The notes under the pieces: generated by a model
Databases searched by the model: none
Seen by the model: only the letters and a program-made list of their open reading frames with translations
Told to the model about the DNA's origin: nothing
Assembly: GCF_002312815.1 (NCBI RefSeq)
Contig: NZ_NKQJ01000013.1
Coordinates: 1-64,000 of the forward strand
Direction of reading: 5' to 3'
Length of the DNA: 64,000 nt
From: Agaribacterium haliotis
GTDB taxonomy: Bacteria; Pseudomonadota; Gammaproteobacteria; Pseudomonadales; Cellvibrionaceae
Program-made: the position numbers and the translations under genes
Shown here: positions 44,445 to 54,119 of the stretch, one piece after another
Layout of the letters: every line of letters begins with the position of its first letter
How positions within the stretch are numbered: the stretch's first letter is position 1

Positions 44445-44870
44445 ATGCTCACTCGTCAACGAGGAATGAGTACCTCAGGCTTAATTTTAACCATCGGTGT
44501 TGTTGGTTTCTTTCTCACATTGCTGTTTAAAATGGGGCCGAGTTACCTCGACAATATGGGGGTGAGATCGGCAATGAAGTCGATGCTGAATAACAACCCC
44601 AATATCGCCGATATGAGCAAGGACAAAATTTACAGTCAACTGAGCTCGTATTTCACCATTAATGGCGTCAGGGATGTAAACCCAAAGGATATGGTCATTG
44701 TTCGTCGCAAAGACAGAACACTTATTAATCACGAATACGAAGTACGCGTGCCAGTTTTTTACAATGTCGATGTAGTGATGAGTTTTAAAAATCAAATAGA
44801 CTCGTCCAATGCTGATGCATGCTGTACTTATCTAATAGACGATGAAGGCAAATCAGTTAAAAAACAGTGA
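44445..44870 (+). CDS. DUF4845 family membrane protein
   Basis: A 141-residue protein with one N-terminal membrane helix ('GLILTIGVVGFFLTLLFKM') and a periplasmic part containing 'GPSYLDNMGVRSAMKSML' and 'YEVRVPVFYNVDVVMSF', the DUF4845 pattern. The family is regularly encoded between lepB and rnc and has no known function. TATACT at 44404-44409 may be its -10 box. Its end overlaps rnc by 29 bases. Confidence 0.85.
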   Translation: MLTRQRGMSTSGLILTIGVVGFFLTLLFKMGPSYLDNMGVRSAMKSMLNNNPNIADMSKDKIYSQLSSYFTINGVRDVNPKDMVIVRRKDRTLINHEYEVRVPVFYNVDVVMSFKNQIDSSNADACCTYLIDDEGKSVKKQ

Positions 44871-45549
44871 TATCTACCTGCTCGAGCAGCGCCTGGGCTA
44901 CCAGTTTGCAGATAAGCAGCAGCTGGAGCTGGCGCTCTCTCACCGCAGTGTCGGCCCTCGCAACAACGAGCGGCTTGAATTTCTCGGTGACTCCCTGCTC
45001 AATTTCATTATTGCCGAAGCTTTGTTTGAACGTTTCTCTGGCGCCAAAGAGGGGCAGCTCAGCCGCCTTCGTGCGCACCTGGTAAAAGGCGAGACGCTCG
45101 CCGAAATAGCCAGAGAAAAACAGCTTGGTGACGTCATTATACTCGGTGGCGGCGAACTTAAGAGCGGCGGTTTTCGCCGCGACTCCATTCTTGCCGACAG
45201 CGTGGAAGCGCTTATTGGTGCGATTTATCAAGAGGCGGGCTTAGAGCGCTGTCGCGAACGTGTTTTGGCCTGGTATCAACAGCGCCTCGATACACTCGAT
45301 ATTGATCACGCCGGCAAAGATGCAAAGACACGCTTACAGGAGCTTATGCAAGAGCGGGCCCTGGCTTTACCGGTTTACACTGTGCTTGGTGAGAGCGGTG
45401 AAAATCACGCGCGACTTTATGAGGTTCAATGTAAAATAGCCTCCGTGGCCGAGGGCTTTTGTGCGCGTGCGAGCAGCAAGCGCCAGGCTGAGAAAAAAGC
45501 CGCCGCGCTGGCGCTAAAGCATCTTGAGGAGCAAAATCTTGGAAACTGA
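44842..45549 (+). CDS. rnc: Ribonuclease III
   Basis: A 235-residue double-strand RNA endonuclease that processes rRNA. The catalytic signature 'NERLEFLGDSLLNFIIAE' and 'DSVEALIGAIYQEAG' provide the metal-binding acids; the C-terminal dsRNA-binding domain is at ~160-230. The ATG lies inside the preceding gene, so translation is coupled, and the end overlaps era. Confidence 0.97.
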   Translation: MKANQLKNSDIYLLEQRLGYQFADKQQLELALSHRSVGPRNNERLEFLGDSLLNFIIAEALFERFSGAKEGQLSRLRAHLVKGETLAEIAREKQLGDVIILGGGELKSGGFRRDSILADSVEALIGAIYQEAGLERCRERVLAWYQQRLDTLDIDHAGKDAKTRLQELMQERALALPVYTVLGESGENHARLYEVQCKIASVAEGFCARASSKRQAEKKAAALALKHLEEQNLGN

Positions 45550-46435
45550 TATTCGCGCAGGTTATGTGTCTATTGTCGGCCGCCCGAACGTCGGCAAGTC
45601 GACCCTGCTAAATCAGTTGCTCGAGCAGAAGATCAGCATTACCTCAAAAAAGCGTCAGACAACTCGCCACAATATTATTGGCATTCGCACAGAGGCAAAA
45701 TCCCAGCTCGTTTTTGTCGATACACCGGGCATACACCAAGGCCAGGATAGTGCGATTAATCGCTATATGAATCGCACGGCGTCGACTGCTCTGGCCGATG
45801 TTGACGCCATTGTTTTTGTGCTCGATAAGGATCAGTTTACCGCCGAAGACGAAGCTGTGGCGAAGCAGCTCAGCGGTAGTTCCATCCCTGTTGTGGTTGC
45901 GATCAATAAAATTGATCAGCTCGACAACAAGCGTGAATTACTGCCCCATATCAGCAAGCTCAACGCCTTACTGCCGAAAGCGGAAATCGTGCCGCTGTCG
46001 GCGCTGCGCCGGGAAAACTTAGAGCTTCTGCTAACGCTGTTAGAAGAGCTGATGCCGAGCTCGCCGTCATATATCTACCCTGAAGATCAGGTCACTGACC
46101 GCAGTTTGCGTTTTCTCTGTGCCGAAATTGTCAGGGAAAAAGTGGTGCGCCTTACCGGCGCCGAACTGCCTTATCAGAGCGCGGTTGAGATTGAGCAGTT
46201 TAAGGAAAAAGACGGCCTGGTTACCATCAGTGCTCTGGTGCTGGTTGAGCGCGAAGGTCAGAAACGCATAGTTATTGGCGATGGCGGTGCGCGTATCAAA
46301 CAGATAGGTATTGATGCGCGGCGAGACATCGAGGCGTTGATCGGCTCTCAGGTGATGTTGAATATTTGGGTCAAAGTTAAAAGCGGTTGGTCCGATGACG
46401 ACAGAGCCTTAAGAAGCCTCGGCTTTGACGACTGA
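45539..46435 (+). CDS. era: GTPase Era
   Basis: A 298-residue 16S rRNA-binding GTPase for 30S assembly. G1 'GRPNVGKSTLLNQL', G3 'DTPGIHQG', G4 'NKIDQLD'; C-terminal KH domain with 'VIGDGGARIKQIGIDARRDIE'. The TTG at 45,539 follows GAGGAG by seven bases and is chosen over the TTG five codons earlier, which lies inside that site. Confidence 0.96.
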   Translation: METDIRAGYVSIVGRPNVGKSTLLNQLLEQKISITSKKRQTTRHNIIGIRTEAKSQLVFVDTPGIHQGQDSAINRYMNRTASTALADVDAIVFVLDKDQFTAEDEAVAKQLSGSSIPVVVAINKIDQLDNKRELLPHISKLNALLPKAEIVPLSALRRENLELLLTLLEELMPSSPSYIYPEDQVTDRSLRFLCAEIVREKVVRLTGAELPYQSAVEIEQFKEKDGLVTISALVLVEREGQKRIVIGDGGARIKQIGIDARRDIEALIGSQVMLNIWVKVKSGWSDDDRALRSLGFDD

Positions 46436-46437
46436 CA

Positions 46438-47136
46438 ATGGGCTTTTCTGACGCGCAGCAGGCCTATGTTCTCCATTTGCGCAACTACACCGATAGCAAA
46501 AAACTTGTCAGCCTATTTTCTTACGAGACTGGTGTTCTCAATTGTGTTGCACGGCCGAGCAAGCGCTGGCCAGCTCTGCAGGCCTTCCAGCCTATGCTGG
46601 TTCATGTATCGGGTAAATCCGGCCTCAAAAACTTGCGCTCTGTTGAGAGCGGCCCCACTGCTGCGCCTTTATCCGGGCAGAGTCTTTACTGCGCTTTTTA
46701 TTTAAACGAGTTGTTGCTGCGTGCGCTCGCCCAAGAGCAGGCTCAGCCTTTGCTCTATCGAGCTTATGAAGAGAGCCTGCAGAAACTTAGCGAGGTTCAG
46801 TTACAACCGCAACTACAACAAATATTGTTGCGCCGTTTTGAATTTTGTCTGCTTGCCGAGCTTGGTTTTGCGCTCGATTTTGAACGCTCTGCAGATGGCA
46901 GCATAATCGCTGATAGCCGCGCGCGTTTTCGCTTTGAGCCGGGGCGGGGTTTTTGCCCGGAATACAATTCGGCGCCGCGCAAAGATATTCGCTATTTTAG
47001 CGCCGAGCAGCTTGGTGCGATTGCTGAGCAGCGCTGGAGTAGCGAGAGCTTGCGAGCGGCTAAGGCTCTGGTGCGCCTGGCGCTGCCTCAGTTAATTGGC
47101 CACGAGCCGCTCAAGGCCAGGGAGCTGTTTCGCTGA
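46438..47136 (+). CDS. recO: DNA repair protein RecO
   Basis: A 232-residue recombination mediator that loads RecA with RecR. An N-terminal OB-fold ('QQAYVLHLRNYTDSKKLVSLFS') is followed by the helical 'CAFYLNELLLRALAQEQAQP' and 'FEFCLLAELGFALDFE' segments of the family. The zinc-binding cysteines of some RecO are largely absent, as in many gammaproteobacteria. It follows era by two bases; pdxJ, usual next, is missing. Confidence 0.94.
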   Translation: MGFSDAQQAYVLHLRNYTDSKKLVSLFSYETGVLNCVARPSKRWPALQAFQPMLVHVSGKSGLKNLRSVESGPTAAPLSGQSLYCAFYLNELLLRALAQEQAQPLLYRAYEESLQKLSEVQLQPQLQQILLRRFEFCLLAELGFALDFERSADGSIIADSRARFRFEPGRGFCPEYNSAPRKDIRYFSAEQLGAIAEQRWSSESLRAAKALVRLALPQLIGHEPLKARELFR

Positions 47137-47138
47137 GA

Positions 47139-49952
47139 TTAATCGGCCGGTGAAAACAGCGCGCTTAAATCGTGTTCGCTGCTCCACTGCAGCAGCTCGT
47201 CTATATGTTTAAACAACTTGTCCATGTCGGCCTGTTCGTAGCTGCGTTTAATGTTTAGTTGCTCGTCGAGTTTTTTAGTAAGTGGTTGTAATTGGGGTAC
47301 ACCGCAGTAGCAGCAAGCTCCGTGAAGTCGGTGTACGAGCTCGTAGAGTTTGTCGATGTCGTTATTTTCACAGGCCTTGAGCATGACCGGAGCTTCTTTT
47401 TCGAGGCTTTCAATCAGCATTTTTAACATGTCGTGGGCCAAGCTTTTATCGTTCTTGGCAAGTTTTAAGCTCGCGCTTATATTGACTGGGCTGAGCACTA
47501 ATTCAGCGTTGTCTGCATCTTGGTTTTCGCTGCTGCTGTTATTAAGAGCATTTAATGTTTGCGGCGCAGGGCGTTGAAGTGGGGCGGCACTTTTGCTTTT
47601 AGCACTGACGACCCAGCGATCGATAATACGCCCCAGTGCTTTGCTGTTTAGTGGTTTGCTGAGAAAATCATCCATGCCTGCAAGCAGTAATTTACTGCGC
47701 TCTTCTTTGATGTCTCTTGCGGTCAGAGCAACAATTGGAGTGCGACGTTCGCCCGCTTCGTGGCGGCGTATGCGCAAAGTTGTCTCAAAGCCATCAAAGT
47801 CGGGTAGTTGTATATCCATAAAAACGAGATCGTACTGCTGTTTTTGGCAGCGCTCTATCGCTTCGCTGCCACTGCGCGCGAGGTCAACGGTGGCGTTAAA
47901 ATCCTGTAACATGGCGCGCGCGATTTTTGCATTTGCTGCATTGTCTTCGACCAATAACAACTGCATTGATGTTGATGCGCTGCTGGCGTTGGCGCTTAGG
48001 CCTTTGTTTAACCGCACCACGCCGAGTTGATCTAACAAGCCCCGGCGCAGGCGCGCGCTTTGTAAAGGGTGTTGGGCAATAAAACTATCGTGATTGCTTA
48101 ATATTTTTTGTACAGCTTCGTACTGGCCCATCGGCGCAATCACGACGGTTGGAATTTGCAATTCGTCATGCAGGCTTTTCACGGTTTGCTGCAACAGGAT
48201 TTTATCGAGTGTTTGCCGGGAGGTCTGCGCTTCAATGACGGCTAATGGCAGGTAGCGCGCGTGTTTAATGGCTTCGTCGCGCAAGCGTTTGGCTTGAGTT
48301 AAAATATCCGAAAAGCTGCGAGCTCGCCACTGGTTGATATTGAGCTCGCCCAAGCGCGAGGCAATTTCCCGGTAGGCGCGGTCATTTGACGAAAATACCA
48401 AGGCGTGTACCTGAAAGTTGGCGTCGATGTACTTGCTGGGTACATGGTCGGCCTGCTCGACGCCAAGTTTGAGTTCGACGCTAAAGCCACTGAGCTCATC
48501 TTGTTCAAGTAGATCGATTTTTCCCTGCATATGTTCAGCGATGCCCTTGGCGATCGACAGGCCGATGCGCGCGCCGGAATAAACCTGGGTTTCTATTTCA
48601 TCCCTGTGCCAGCTCTCAAGTTCCTGCGGAAGTTCGCCGTCGCAGCGAATATTTACTCTCAACTCAACGCTGCTGTCATCACTGCTGAGCTGTTCTGCAT
48701 AAATCTCCACAAAACTGCAGCGTTCAAACTTGAGGGTATTGCTAATTAAATTCGCGACAACTTGCTGTATGCGTATCGGGTCGCTGTGCAGTGTCTGCGG
48801 AATCTCATCATCAAATAGGCTGTAGAGTTTAATGCCGCGCTCACCGGCAAAATGAGCTTGCAGGCGCAAGGTTTCTTCAATGCACTGGCGCAGATCCATC
48901 GCTTTATTTTCTACTTGCAACTTGCCGCTTTCTAAACGCGAGAAGTCGTGAATATCGCTGACGATGGTCAGCATGCCTTTGGTGCTCTCTTCAATGGTGT
49001 TGATATAGTCGCGTTGGTCGCTTGAGAGAGCGGTTTTTTGCAGCAATTCAGAAAAACCCAGAATACCGCTAAGTGGGGTGCGTAAATCCTGGCTGGTTTT
49101 TTTCAAAAACTCTGATTTCAGACGATTCATCTCCACCGCATTTTTGCGCGCCAGGTCGAGATCAATATTTTGTATTTCGACCGTTTCGAGCGATTCGCGC
49201 AGCTCCATGCTCGCGTTTTCAATGTTCTGGCGCAGTTCCATTTCGTTTTCAACCTGAATGGCAATATTGGCGTTCAGGCGCTGGAGCAGGCCGGCAAAGA
49301 TACCGGGGCGATTTAAATTGAGTGGGCTGATTTCTCGAGTGCGATTATTTTTATCTAGACTTTCGAGTAAATCTTGCAGCGGTTCAAAGATGTCCTGCAG
49401 TAATTTGCGGTGATAGAGCATGGCAAATACGGTAATACCGAGCGCGATTAAACACAGTAAAAAAAGGTACTGAAGGTTGAGCAGTGACAGCCCGGTTTTG
49501 TCTATGGTCGTGATCAGCCAAGTCGGTTTGCCGTCAGCGTTGTGCCAGGCTTGGCTTAGGTGCAACTGCTGTTGATGCTGCCAGCTTGTCTCACTTATAA
49601 AGCGCAGGCCAATGTCGTTTTTGTCCACCGGCAAACCGCGTTCAAACAGCTTGTCTCCGCGCTCATTGACCAGGGTCAGGGCGATAAAATCGTCGATGGC
49701 GAGCAGAGAGTGGGCGCGCTGTTCGAGATCTTGAGCAATATCACTCGCGCTCGGCGCACTTGTTTGTGGCTCGCGATCAAGCAGAATTTCATTGAGCTGA
49801 ATGCTGCGCGCGAGCATGTCTTCGAGGCGCTGTTGGTGAAGCAGGAAAAAAACGCTGGCAATGGCAAATACGGCGATGATAATCATGCCCACGGCAGTGG
49901 AACTGAGTTGCCACAAAGTGCTATCGCTGCGGGCTTCTTTGGCTGTGGCCAT
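47139..49952 (-). CDS. barA: BarA/GacS-type hybrid sensor with degenerate kinase core
   Basis: A 937-residue hybrid sensor: membrane helices at ~18-38 and ~160-180 around a periplasmic domain, a HAMP-like and coiled-coil linker, a HisKA region, an ATPase-like domain, a receiver ('LVFMDIQLPD' Asp) and a C-terminal Hpt domain with His874 in 'VHRLHGACCYCG'. Position beside cysM-relA-mazG matches BarA/GacS. The H-box reads 'KKTSQDLRTPLSG': the phospho-accepting His is Gln288 (codon CAG at 49,089-49,091). The G1 and G2 boxes of the ATPase are also degraded ('RCDGEL', 'SGARIGLSIAK') and the lid is missing. The receiver and Hpt appear intact. It should control the GacA/UvrY-CsrA pathway, but probably not by its own autophosphorylation. 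Confidence 0.88.
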   Translation of the reverse strand: MATAKEARSDSTLWQLSSTAVGMIIIAVFAIASVFFLLHQQRLEDMLARSIQLNEILLDREPQTSAPSASDIAQDLEQRAHSLLAIDDFIALTLVNERGDKLFERGLPVDKNDIGLRFISETSWQHQQQLHLSQAWHNADGKPTWLITTIDKTGLSLLNLQYLFLLCLIALGITVFAMLYHRKLLQDIFEPLQDLLESLDKNNRTREISPLNLNRPGIFAGLLQRLNANIAIQVENEMELRQNIENASMELRESLETVEIQNIDLDLARKNAVEMNRLKSEFLKKTSQDLRTPLSGILGFSELLQKTALSSDQRDYINTIEESTKGMLTIVSDIHDFSRLESGKLQVENKAMDLRQCIEETLRLQAHFAGERGIKLYSLFDDEIPQTLHSDPIRIQQVVANLISNTLKFERCSFVEIYAEQLSSDDSSVELRVNIRCDGELPQELESWHRDEIETQVYSGARIGLSIAKGIAEHMQGKIDLLEQDELSGFSVELKLGVEQADHVPSKYIDANFQVHALVFSSNDRAYREIASRLGELNINQWRARSFSDILTQAKRLRDEAIKHARYLPLAVIEAQTSRQTLDKILLQQTVKSLHDELQIPTVVIAPMGQYEAVQKILSNHDSFIAQHPLQSARLRRGLLDQLGVVRLNKGLSANASSASTSMQLLLVEDNAANAKIARAMLQDFNATVDLARSGSEAIERCQKQQYDLVFMDIQLPDFDGFETTLRIRRHEAGERRTPIVALTARDIKEERSKLLLAGMDDFLSKPLNSKALGRIIDRWVVSAKSKSAAPLQRPAPQTLNALNNSSSENQDADNAELVLSPVNISASLKLAKNDKSLAHDMLKMLIESLEKEAPVMLKACENNDIDKLYELVHRLHGACCYCGVPQLQPLTKKLDEQLNIKRSYEQADMDKLFKHIDELLQWSSEHDLSALFSPAD

Positions 49953-50070
49953 GCTGGTCTCCGACCCAGATAAAAGCGCCTAATGTAACCTGCTTCGGCA
50001 CGCTACGGCCAGTTTTTGCAGCGCAGGTCCGTCTGTTAGAATGGGCGGCTAATTCTTTGAGGATGGATCT

Positions 50071-50964
50071 GTGCCCAAACGCTATACAACGATTGAGGAT
50101 TGTGTCGGCAATACGCCACTGGTGCGTTTGCAGCGCTTGCCCGGCACCGAGCGCAACGATGTACTGTTAAAACTTGAGGGTAACAACCCCGCAGGCTCAG
50201 TGAAAGACCGGCCGGCGATGTCGATGATTAGCCGCGCTGAAGCGCGAGGCGATATCAAACCGGGCGATAGTTTGATCGAAGCGACCAGCGGTAATACCGG
50301 TATTGCACTGGCAATGGCTGCGGCCGTGAAGGGCTATAAAATGACCTTGATTATGCCCGATAACGCCACCGATGAGCGCAAGGCATCTATGAAAGCCTAC
50401 GGGGCGGAATTAATTTTGGTCAGTAAAGAAGCGGGCATGGAAGGTGCTCGCGATCTCGCTCAAAGCATGCAGGCCGAAGGTAAGGGGCGGGTACTGGATC
50501 AGTTTGGTAACAGCGATAACCCGCTGGCTCACTACAGTGGCACCGGCCCGGAGCTGTGGCAGCAAACCGGTGGGGACATCACCCACTTTGTCAGCTCCAT
50601 GGGCACAACCGGAACCATCGTTGGCACTTCACGTTATTTGAAAGAGCAGAACCCGAATATTCAGATTATCGGTTTGCAGCCGGACGAGGGCGCCTCGATC
50701 CCTGGCATTCGTCGCTGGCCTGAGGCTTACCTGCCCGCTATATACAGTGACGCCAATATTGACGAGCTTCGCCTTGTCAGTCAGTCGATGGCTGAGCACT
50801 GCATGCGCGAGCTGGCCAGTCGCGAGGGTATTTTTTGCGGCGTTAGTTCCGGAGGGGCAGTCGCGGTAGCACTTGAGCTCGCTCAAAAACTCGAAAACGC
50901 GGTGATTGTCGCTATTGTCTGCGACCGTGGCGATCGCTATTTGTCCGCCGGATTTTTTGATTGA
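50071..50964 (+). CDS. cysM: Cysteine synthase B
   Basis: A 297-residue PLP enzyme making cysteine from O-acetylserine and sulphide or thiosulphate. The PLP-Lys motif is 'GNNPAGSVKDRPAMSMI', the substrate loop 'EATSGNTGIALAMAAA', and the phosphate loop 'VSSMGTTGTIVGTSRYL'; 'SIPGIRRWPEAYLP' fits CysM more than CysK. It starts at GTG. Standard neighbour of barA and relA. Confidence 0.95.
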   Translation: MPKRYTTIEDCVGNTPLVRLQRLPGTERNDVLLKLEGNNPAGSVKDRPAMSMISRAEARGDIKPGDSLIEATSGNTGIALAMAAAVKGYKMTLIMPDNATDERKASMKAYGAELILVSKEAGMEGARDLAQSMQAEGKGRVLDQFGNSDNPLAHYSGTGPELWQQTGGDITHFVSSMGTTGTIVGTSRYLKEQNPNIQIIGLQPDEGASIPGIRRWPEAYLPAIYSDANIDELRLVSQSMAEHCMRELASREGIFCGVSSGGAVAVALELAQKLENAVIVAIVCDRGDRYLSAGFFD

Positions 50965-51006
50965 ATTGGCCTATGCTAGGTCGCTGATAGCAAAACAAGA
51001 GAGCCC

Positions 51007-53250
51007 ATGGTCAAAGTTAGAGAAAACAGCCCTGAAGATGCTGCGGATATTGATATTCACAGCTGGGTGCAACAACTACGTGTGCTGCCAAACGACGAGC
51101 TACTCGATGTCGATGAGCCACAGCTTGTTAAGGCCTGTGAATTTGCCCGCGCCTGCGAGCAGAGTCAAGGAGACCCCGAAACCAGCTGGGGCGAGGGCAA
51201 TACCTCGTTTCTCGCCGGCTTGCACATGGCTGAACTGTTGGCCGACATGCATCTCGATGGCGAGGCGATTATCGCCGCTGTGCTCTACCGAAGTGTGCGC
51301 GAGGCCAAAGCCACTGAGCAGCAGGTACTCGAGCTATTCGGTGAGGATGTTATCAGTCTGATCAATGGCGTTCGGCGCATGGCGGCGATTACCGCGCGTT
51401 CGAGCCAGAGCCAGGAGCAGGTCTTTGGGCGCGACAGCGATGAGCAGGCGGAAAAGCTGCGCAAGTTGCTGGTGGCCATTGTCGACGACGTGCGCATTGC
51501 GCTGATTAAGTTGGTCGAGCGCACCTGTGCGATACGCGCGGTAAAAAATGCCGACGCCGAGCGCCGCAAAAAAGTTGCGCGGGAAGTCTCCGATATTTAC
51601 GCACCGCTGGCCCACCGCTTGGGTATCGGCCAGATTAAGTGGGAACTTGAAGACCTGAGCTTTCGCTATCTGCAGCCTTTTGACTACAAATATATTGCCA
51701 AGCTGCTCGATGAAAAGCGCCTGGACCGCGAGAGTTATATCGCGCGTGTAATTGAGTTGATACGCAGCAAGTTAGGCGAAGAGGGCATCGCAGCGGATGT
51801 CAGTGGTCGACCAAAACACATCTACAGTATTTGGCGCAAGATGAAGCGCAAGAATGTCAGCTTCGCCGAGATCTATGATATCCGCGCGGTTCGGGTTCTG
51901 GTGAATAGCGAGCGCGACTGCTACGGCGCACTTGGCATTGTGCACTCGCTGTGGCGGCATATTCCGCACGAGATGGACGACTATATCGCCAACGCCAAAG
52001 AGAACGGGTACCGCTCTTTGCACACTGCCGTGCACGGCCCGGAAAATAGGGTGCTGGAGATACAGATACGCACCCACGCCATGCACGATGAGGCCGAATA
52101 CGGCGTCTGTTCGCACTGGCGCTACAAAAAAACTGATGTCAATGACGGCGAGGCCGGCTACGAGCAGAAAATTGCCTGGCTGCGCCAGGTGATAGAGTGG
52201 CAGGAAAGTGACATTGGTGTGGCCTGGGACGATCAGCTGCCCAAAGGCATAGAGCAGGACCGAATTTATGTCTTTACGCCCGACGGTCACGTGGTTGATT
52301 TACCGCCCGGGGCGACGCCGGTCGACTTTGCTTTTCGTATTCACACCGATGTTGGCCTGCGCTGTCGCGGGGCAAAAATAAATGGTCGCATTGTGCCGTT
52401 GAATCACACATTAAGCACGGCTGACCAGGTTGAGATCATGACGGCCAACCGCGCTTACCCCAGTCGTGACTGGCTCAACAGCAACTTGGGCTATATCACC
52501 ACATCCAAAGCGCGCAACCGCCTGCAGCACTGGTTCAAACTGCAAGATAGGGATCAGAATATCGCCGACGGCCGCGCGTTACTCGATCACGAGTTCCGCC
52601 GCCTTGCTCTTGAAAACTTTGATTTTGACGCGCTAGCTAAGTCTTTAAATTTAAAGGGGCTCGACGATTTATATGCCGCAGTTGGCGTTGCTGATCTCGG
52701 TGTTGAGAAGGTCATCGACGCGGCAAACCGCATGCTCAACCGCGATAAAGATGTTGAGCCTGTCGTCAATATTGTCGGCAAGGTCAGTGACAGTCACAGC
52801 GGCGCCGACGTTTATATCGACGGTGTTGGCAACTTGCTTTCTTATATCGCTCAATGTTGTAAACCCGTGCCGGGCGAGCGAATTGCAGGTTATATCACCC
52901 TCGGCCGGGGGGTATCGATTCACCGCCAGGATTGCAGTAATTTGTTGCGCCATATCGAAGATGAGCCAGAGCGTGTGATCGCCGTTGACTGGGCTGAAGA
53001 GCCGAGTGAAAAATACTCGGCCGTGATTGAGGTAGAGGCCTTTGATCGCCACGGCTTGCTCAGAGACATCACCACCTTGTTGGACCGCGAGCGTATTAAT
53101 GTCAGTGCAATGCAGACGTTTTCAAATAAGAAAAAGCACACCGTGGATATGATGTTGACGGTTGAGGTAACGGACTTACAGGATTTGTCGAGAATACTTG
53201 CGCGTATTAATCAGCTGCCAAATATCTGGTCTGTGCGGCGCAAGGACTGA
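51007..53250 (+). CDS. relA: GTP pyrophosphokinase RelA
   Basis: A 747-residue (p)ppGpp synthetase of the stringent response. The N-terminal hydrolase-like domain lacks the HD metal motif, as in true RelA. The synthetase domain has 'SGRPKHIYSIWRKMKRKN' and 'EIYDIRAVRVLV'; then TGS ('IYVFTPDGHVVDLPPGATPVDFAF'-type), helical, zinc-finger and ACT domains for ribosome binding ('VEAFDRHGLLRDITTLL'). Confidence 0.97.
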   Translation: MVKVRENSPEDAADIDIHSWVQQLRVLPNDELLDVDEPQLVKACEFARACEQSQGDPETSWGEGNTSFLAGLHMAELLADMHLDGEAIIAAVLYRSVREAKATEQQVLELFGEDVISLINGVRRMAAITARSSQSQEQVFGRDSDEQAEKLRKLLVAIVDDVRIALIKLVERTCAIRAVKNADAERRKKVAREVSDIYAPLAHRLGIGQIKWELEDLSFRYLQPFDYKYIAKLLDEKRLDRESYIARVIELIRSKLGEEGIAADVSGRPKHIYSIWRKMKRKNVSFAEIYDIRAVRVLVNSERDCYGALGIVHSLWRHIPHEMDDYIANAKENGYRSLHTAVHGPENRVLEIQIRTHAMHDEAEYGVCSHWRYKKTDVNDGEAGYEQKIAWLRQVIEWQESDIGVAWDDQLPKGIEQDRIYVFTPDGHVVDLPPGATPVDFAFRIHTDVGLRCRGAKINGRIVPLNHTLSTADQVEIMTANRAYPSRDWLNSNLGYITTSKARNRLQHWFKLQDRDQNIADGRALLDHEFRRLALENFDFDALAKSLNLKGLDDLYAAVGVADLGVEKVIDAANRMLNRDKDVEPVVNIVGKVSDSHSGADVYIDGVGNLLSYIAQCCKPVPGERIAGYITLGRGVSIHRQDCSNLLRHIEDEPERVIAVDWAEEPSEKYSAVIEVEAFDRHGLLRDITTLLDRERINVSAMQTFSNKKKHTVDMMLTVEVTDLQDLSRILARINQLPNIWSVRRKD

Positions 53251-53252
53251 TT

Positions 53253-54077
53253 ATGGCTTACAGCATTGATGACTTATTGTATTTAATGCGGCGCTTGCGC
53301 AAGGCGGATACGGGCTGTCCCTGGGATTTAAAACAGGATTTTCGCTCAATTACACCGAGCACCATCGAAGAGGTCTATGAAGTTGTCGACAGCATTGAGC
53401 GAGAGGATTGGGCCCACCTCGGCGAAGAGCTTGGTGATTTGCTATTTCAAATCGTGTTTTACAGCCAGCTCGGTGCCGAGCAGCAGTATTTTGACTTTGA
53501 CCAAGTCGTTAATCAGTTAACGCAAAAACTGCTGCGCCGCCACCCTCATGTCTTTCCCGACGGCAGCTTAGAGAGCGAGCGCAGTCCTGGCGGCGATGAG
53601 CAGGCACTGCATATAAGCCAGCGCTGGGAGCAGATTAAAGCGGTTGAGCGCGCGGCCAAGGGGCTGCAGGCGACGCTCGACGACGTACCCAAAGCGTTGC
53701 CTGCCTTACAGCGCGCGCAGAAGCTGCAAAAACGTGTTGCCAAAGCGGGCATGGATTTCAGCGCTGTCAGCGATGCCATCACTCGTATGAGATCCGAGCT
53801 CGATGAGTTAGAAGCCGAACTGCAGCAAAAAGAATTAAAGCATGAGCGGGTGCAGGCCGAGCTGGGCGATATTTTGTTCTCGGCGGTAAATGTCGCGCGA
53901 AAACTCGGCTGTGATGCCGATCAAAGCCTGCGCTGCGCCAATATAAAATTTGAACAGCGCATTGAAAAAATGGAAAGTTTATTGCCTGAGGGCAGCCGGT
54001 TTGCTGACTACAATGAAGCGCAACTCGATGAGTTTTGGCAGCGGGCCAAAGCAGAGCTTGCCGTTAAAGAGCATTAA
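53253..54077 (+). CDS. mazG: Nucleoside triphosphate pyrophosphohydrolase MazG
   Basis: A 274-residue all-helical NTP pyrophosphatase with two MazG domains. The first carries 'CPWDLKQDFRSITPSTIEEVYEVVD' and the metal site 'LGEELGDLLFQIVFYSQL'; the second 'AELGDILFSAVNVARKL'. It follows relA by two bases, the known relA-mazG order, and may limit (p)ppGpp-related nucleotide pools. Confidence 0.96.
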   Translation: MAYSIDDLLYLMRRLRKADTGCPWDLKQDFRSITPSTIEEVYEVVDSIEREDWAHLGEELGDLLFQIVFYSQLGAEQQYFDFDQVVNQLTQKLLRRHPHVFPDGSLESERSPGGDEQALHISQRWEQIKAVERAAKGLQATLDDVPKALPALQRAQKLQKRVAKAGMDFSAVSDAITRMRSELDELEAELQQKELKHERVQAELGDILFSAVNVARKLGCDADQSLRCANIKFEQRIEKMESLLPEGSRFADYNEAQLDEFWQRAKAELAVKEH

Positions 54078-54119
54078 GTTTGCGCTCTCTTTGGCCTGCG
54101 CTTAACCGTTTTAGTTCAA

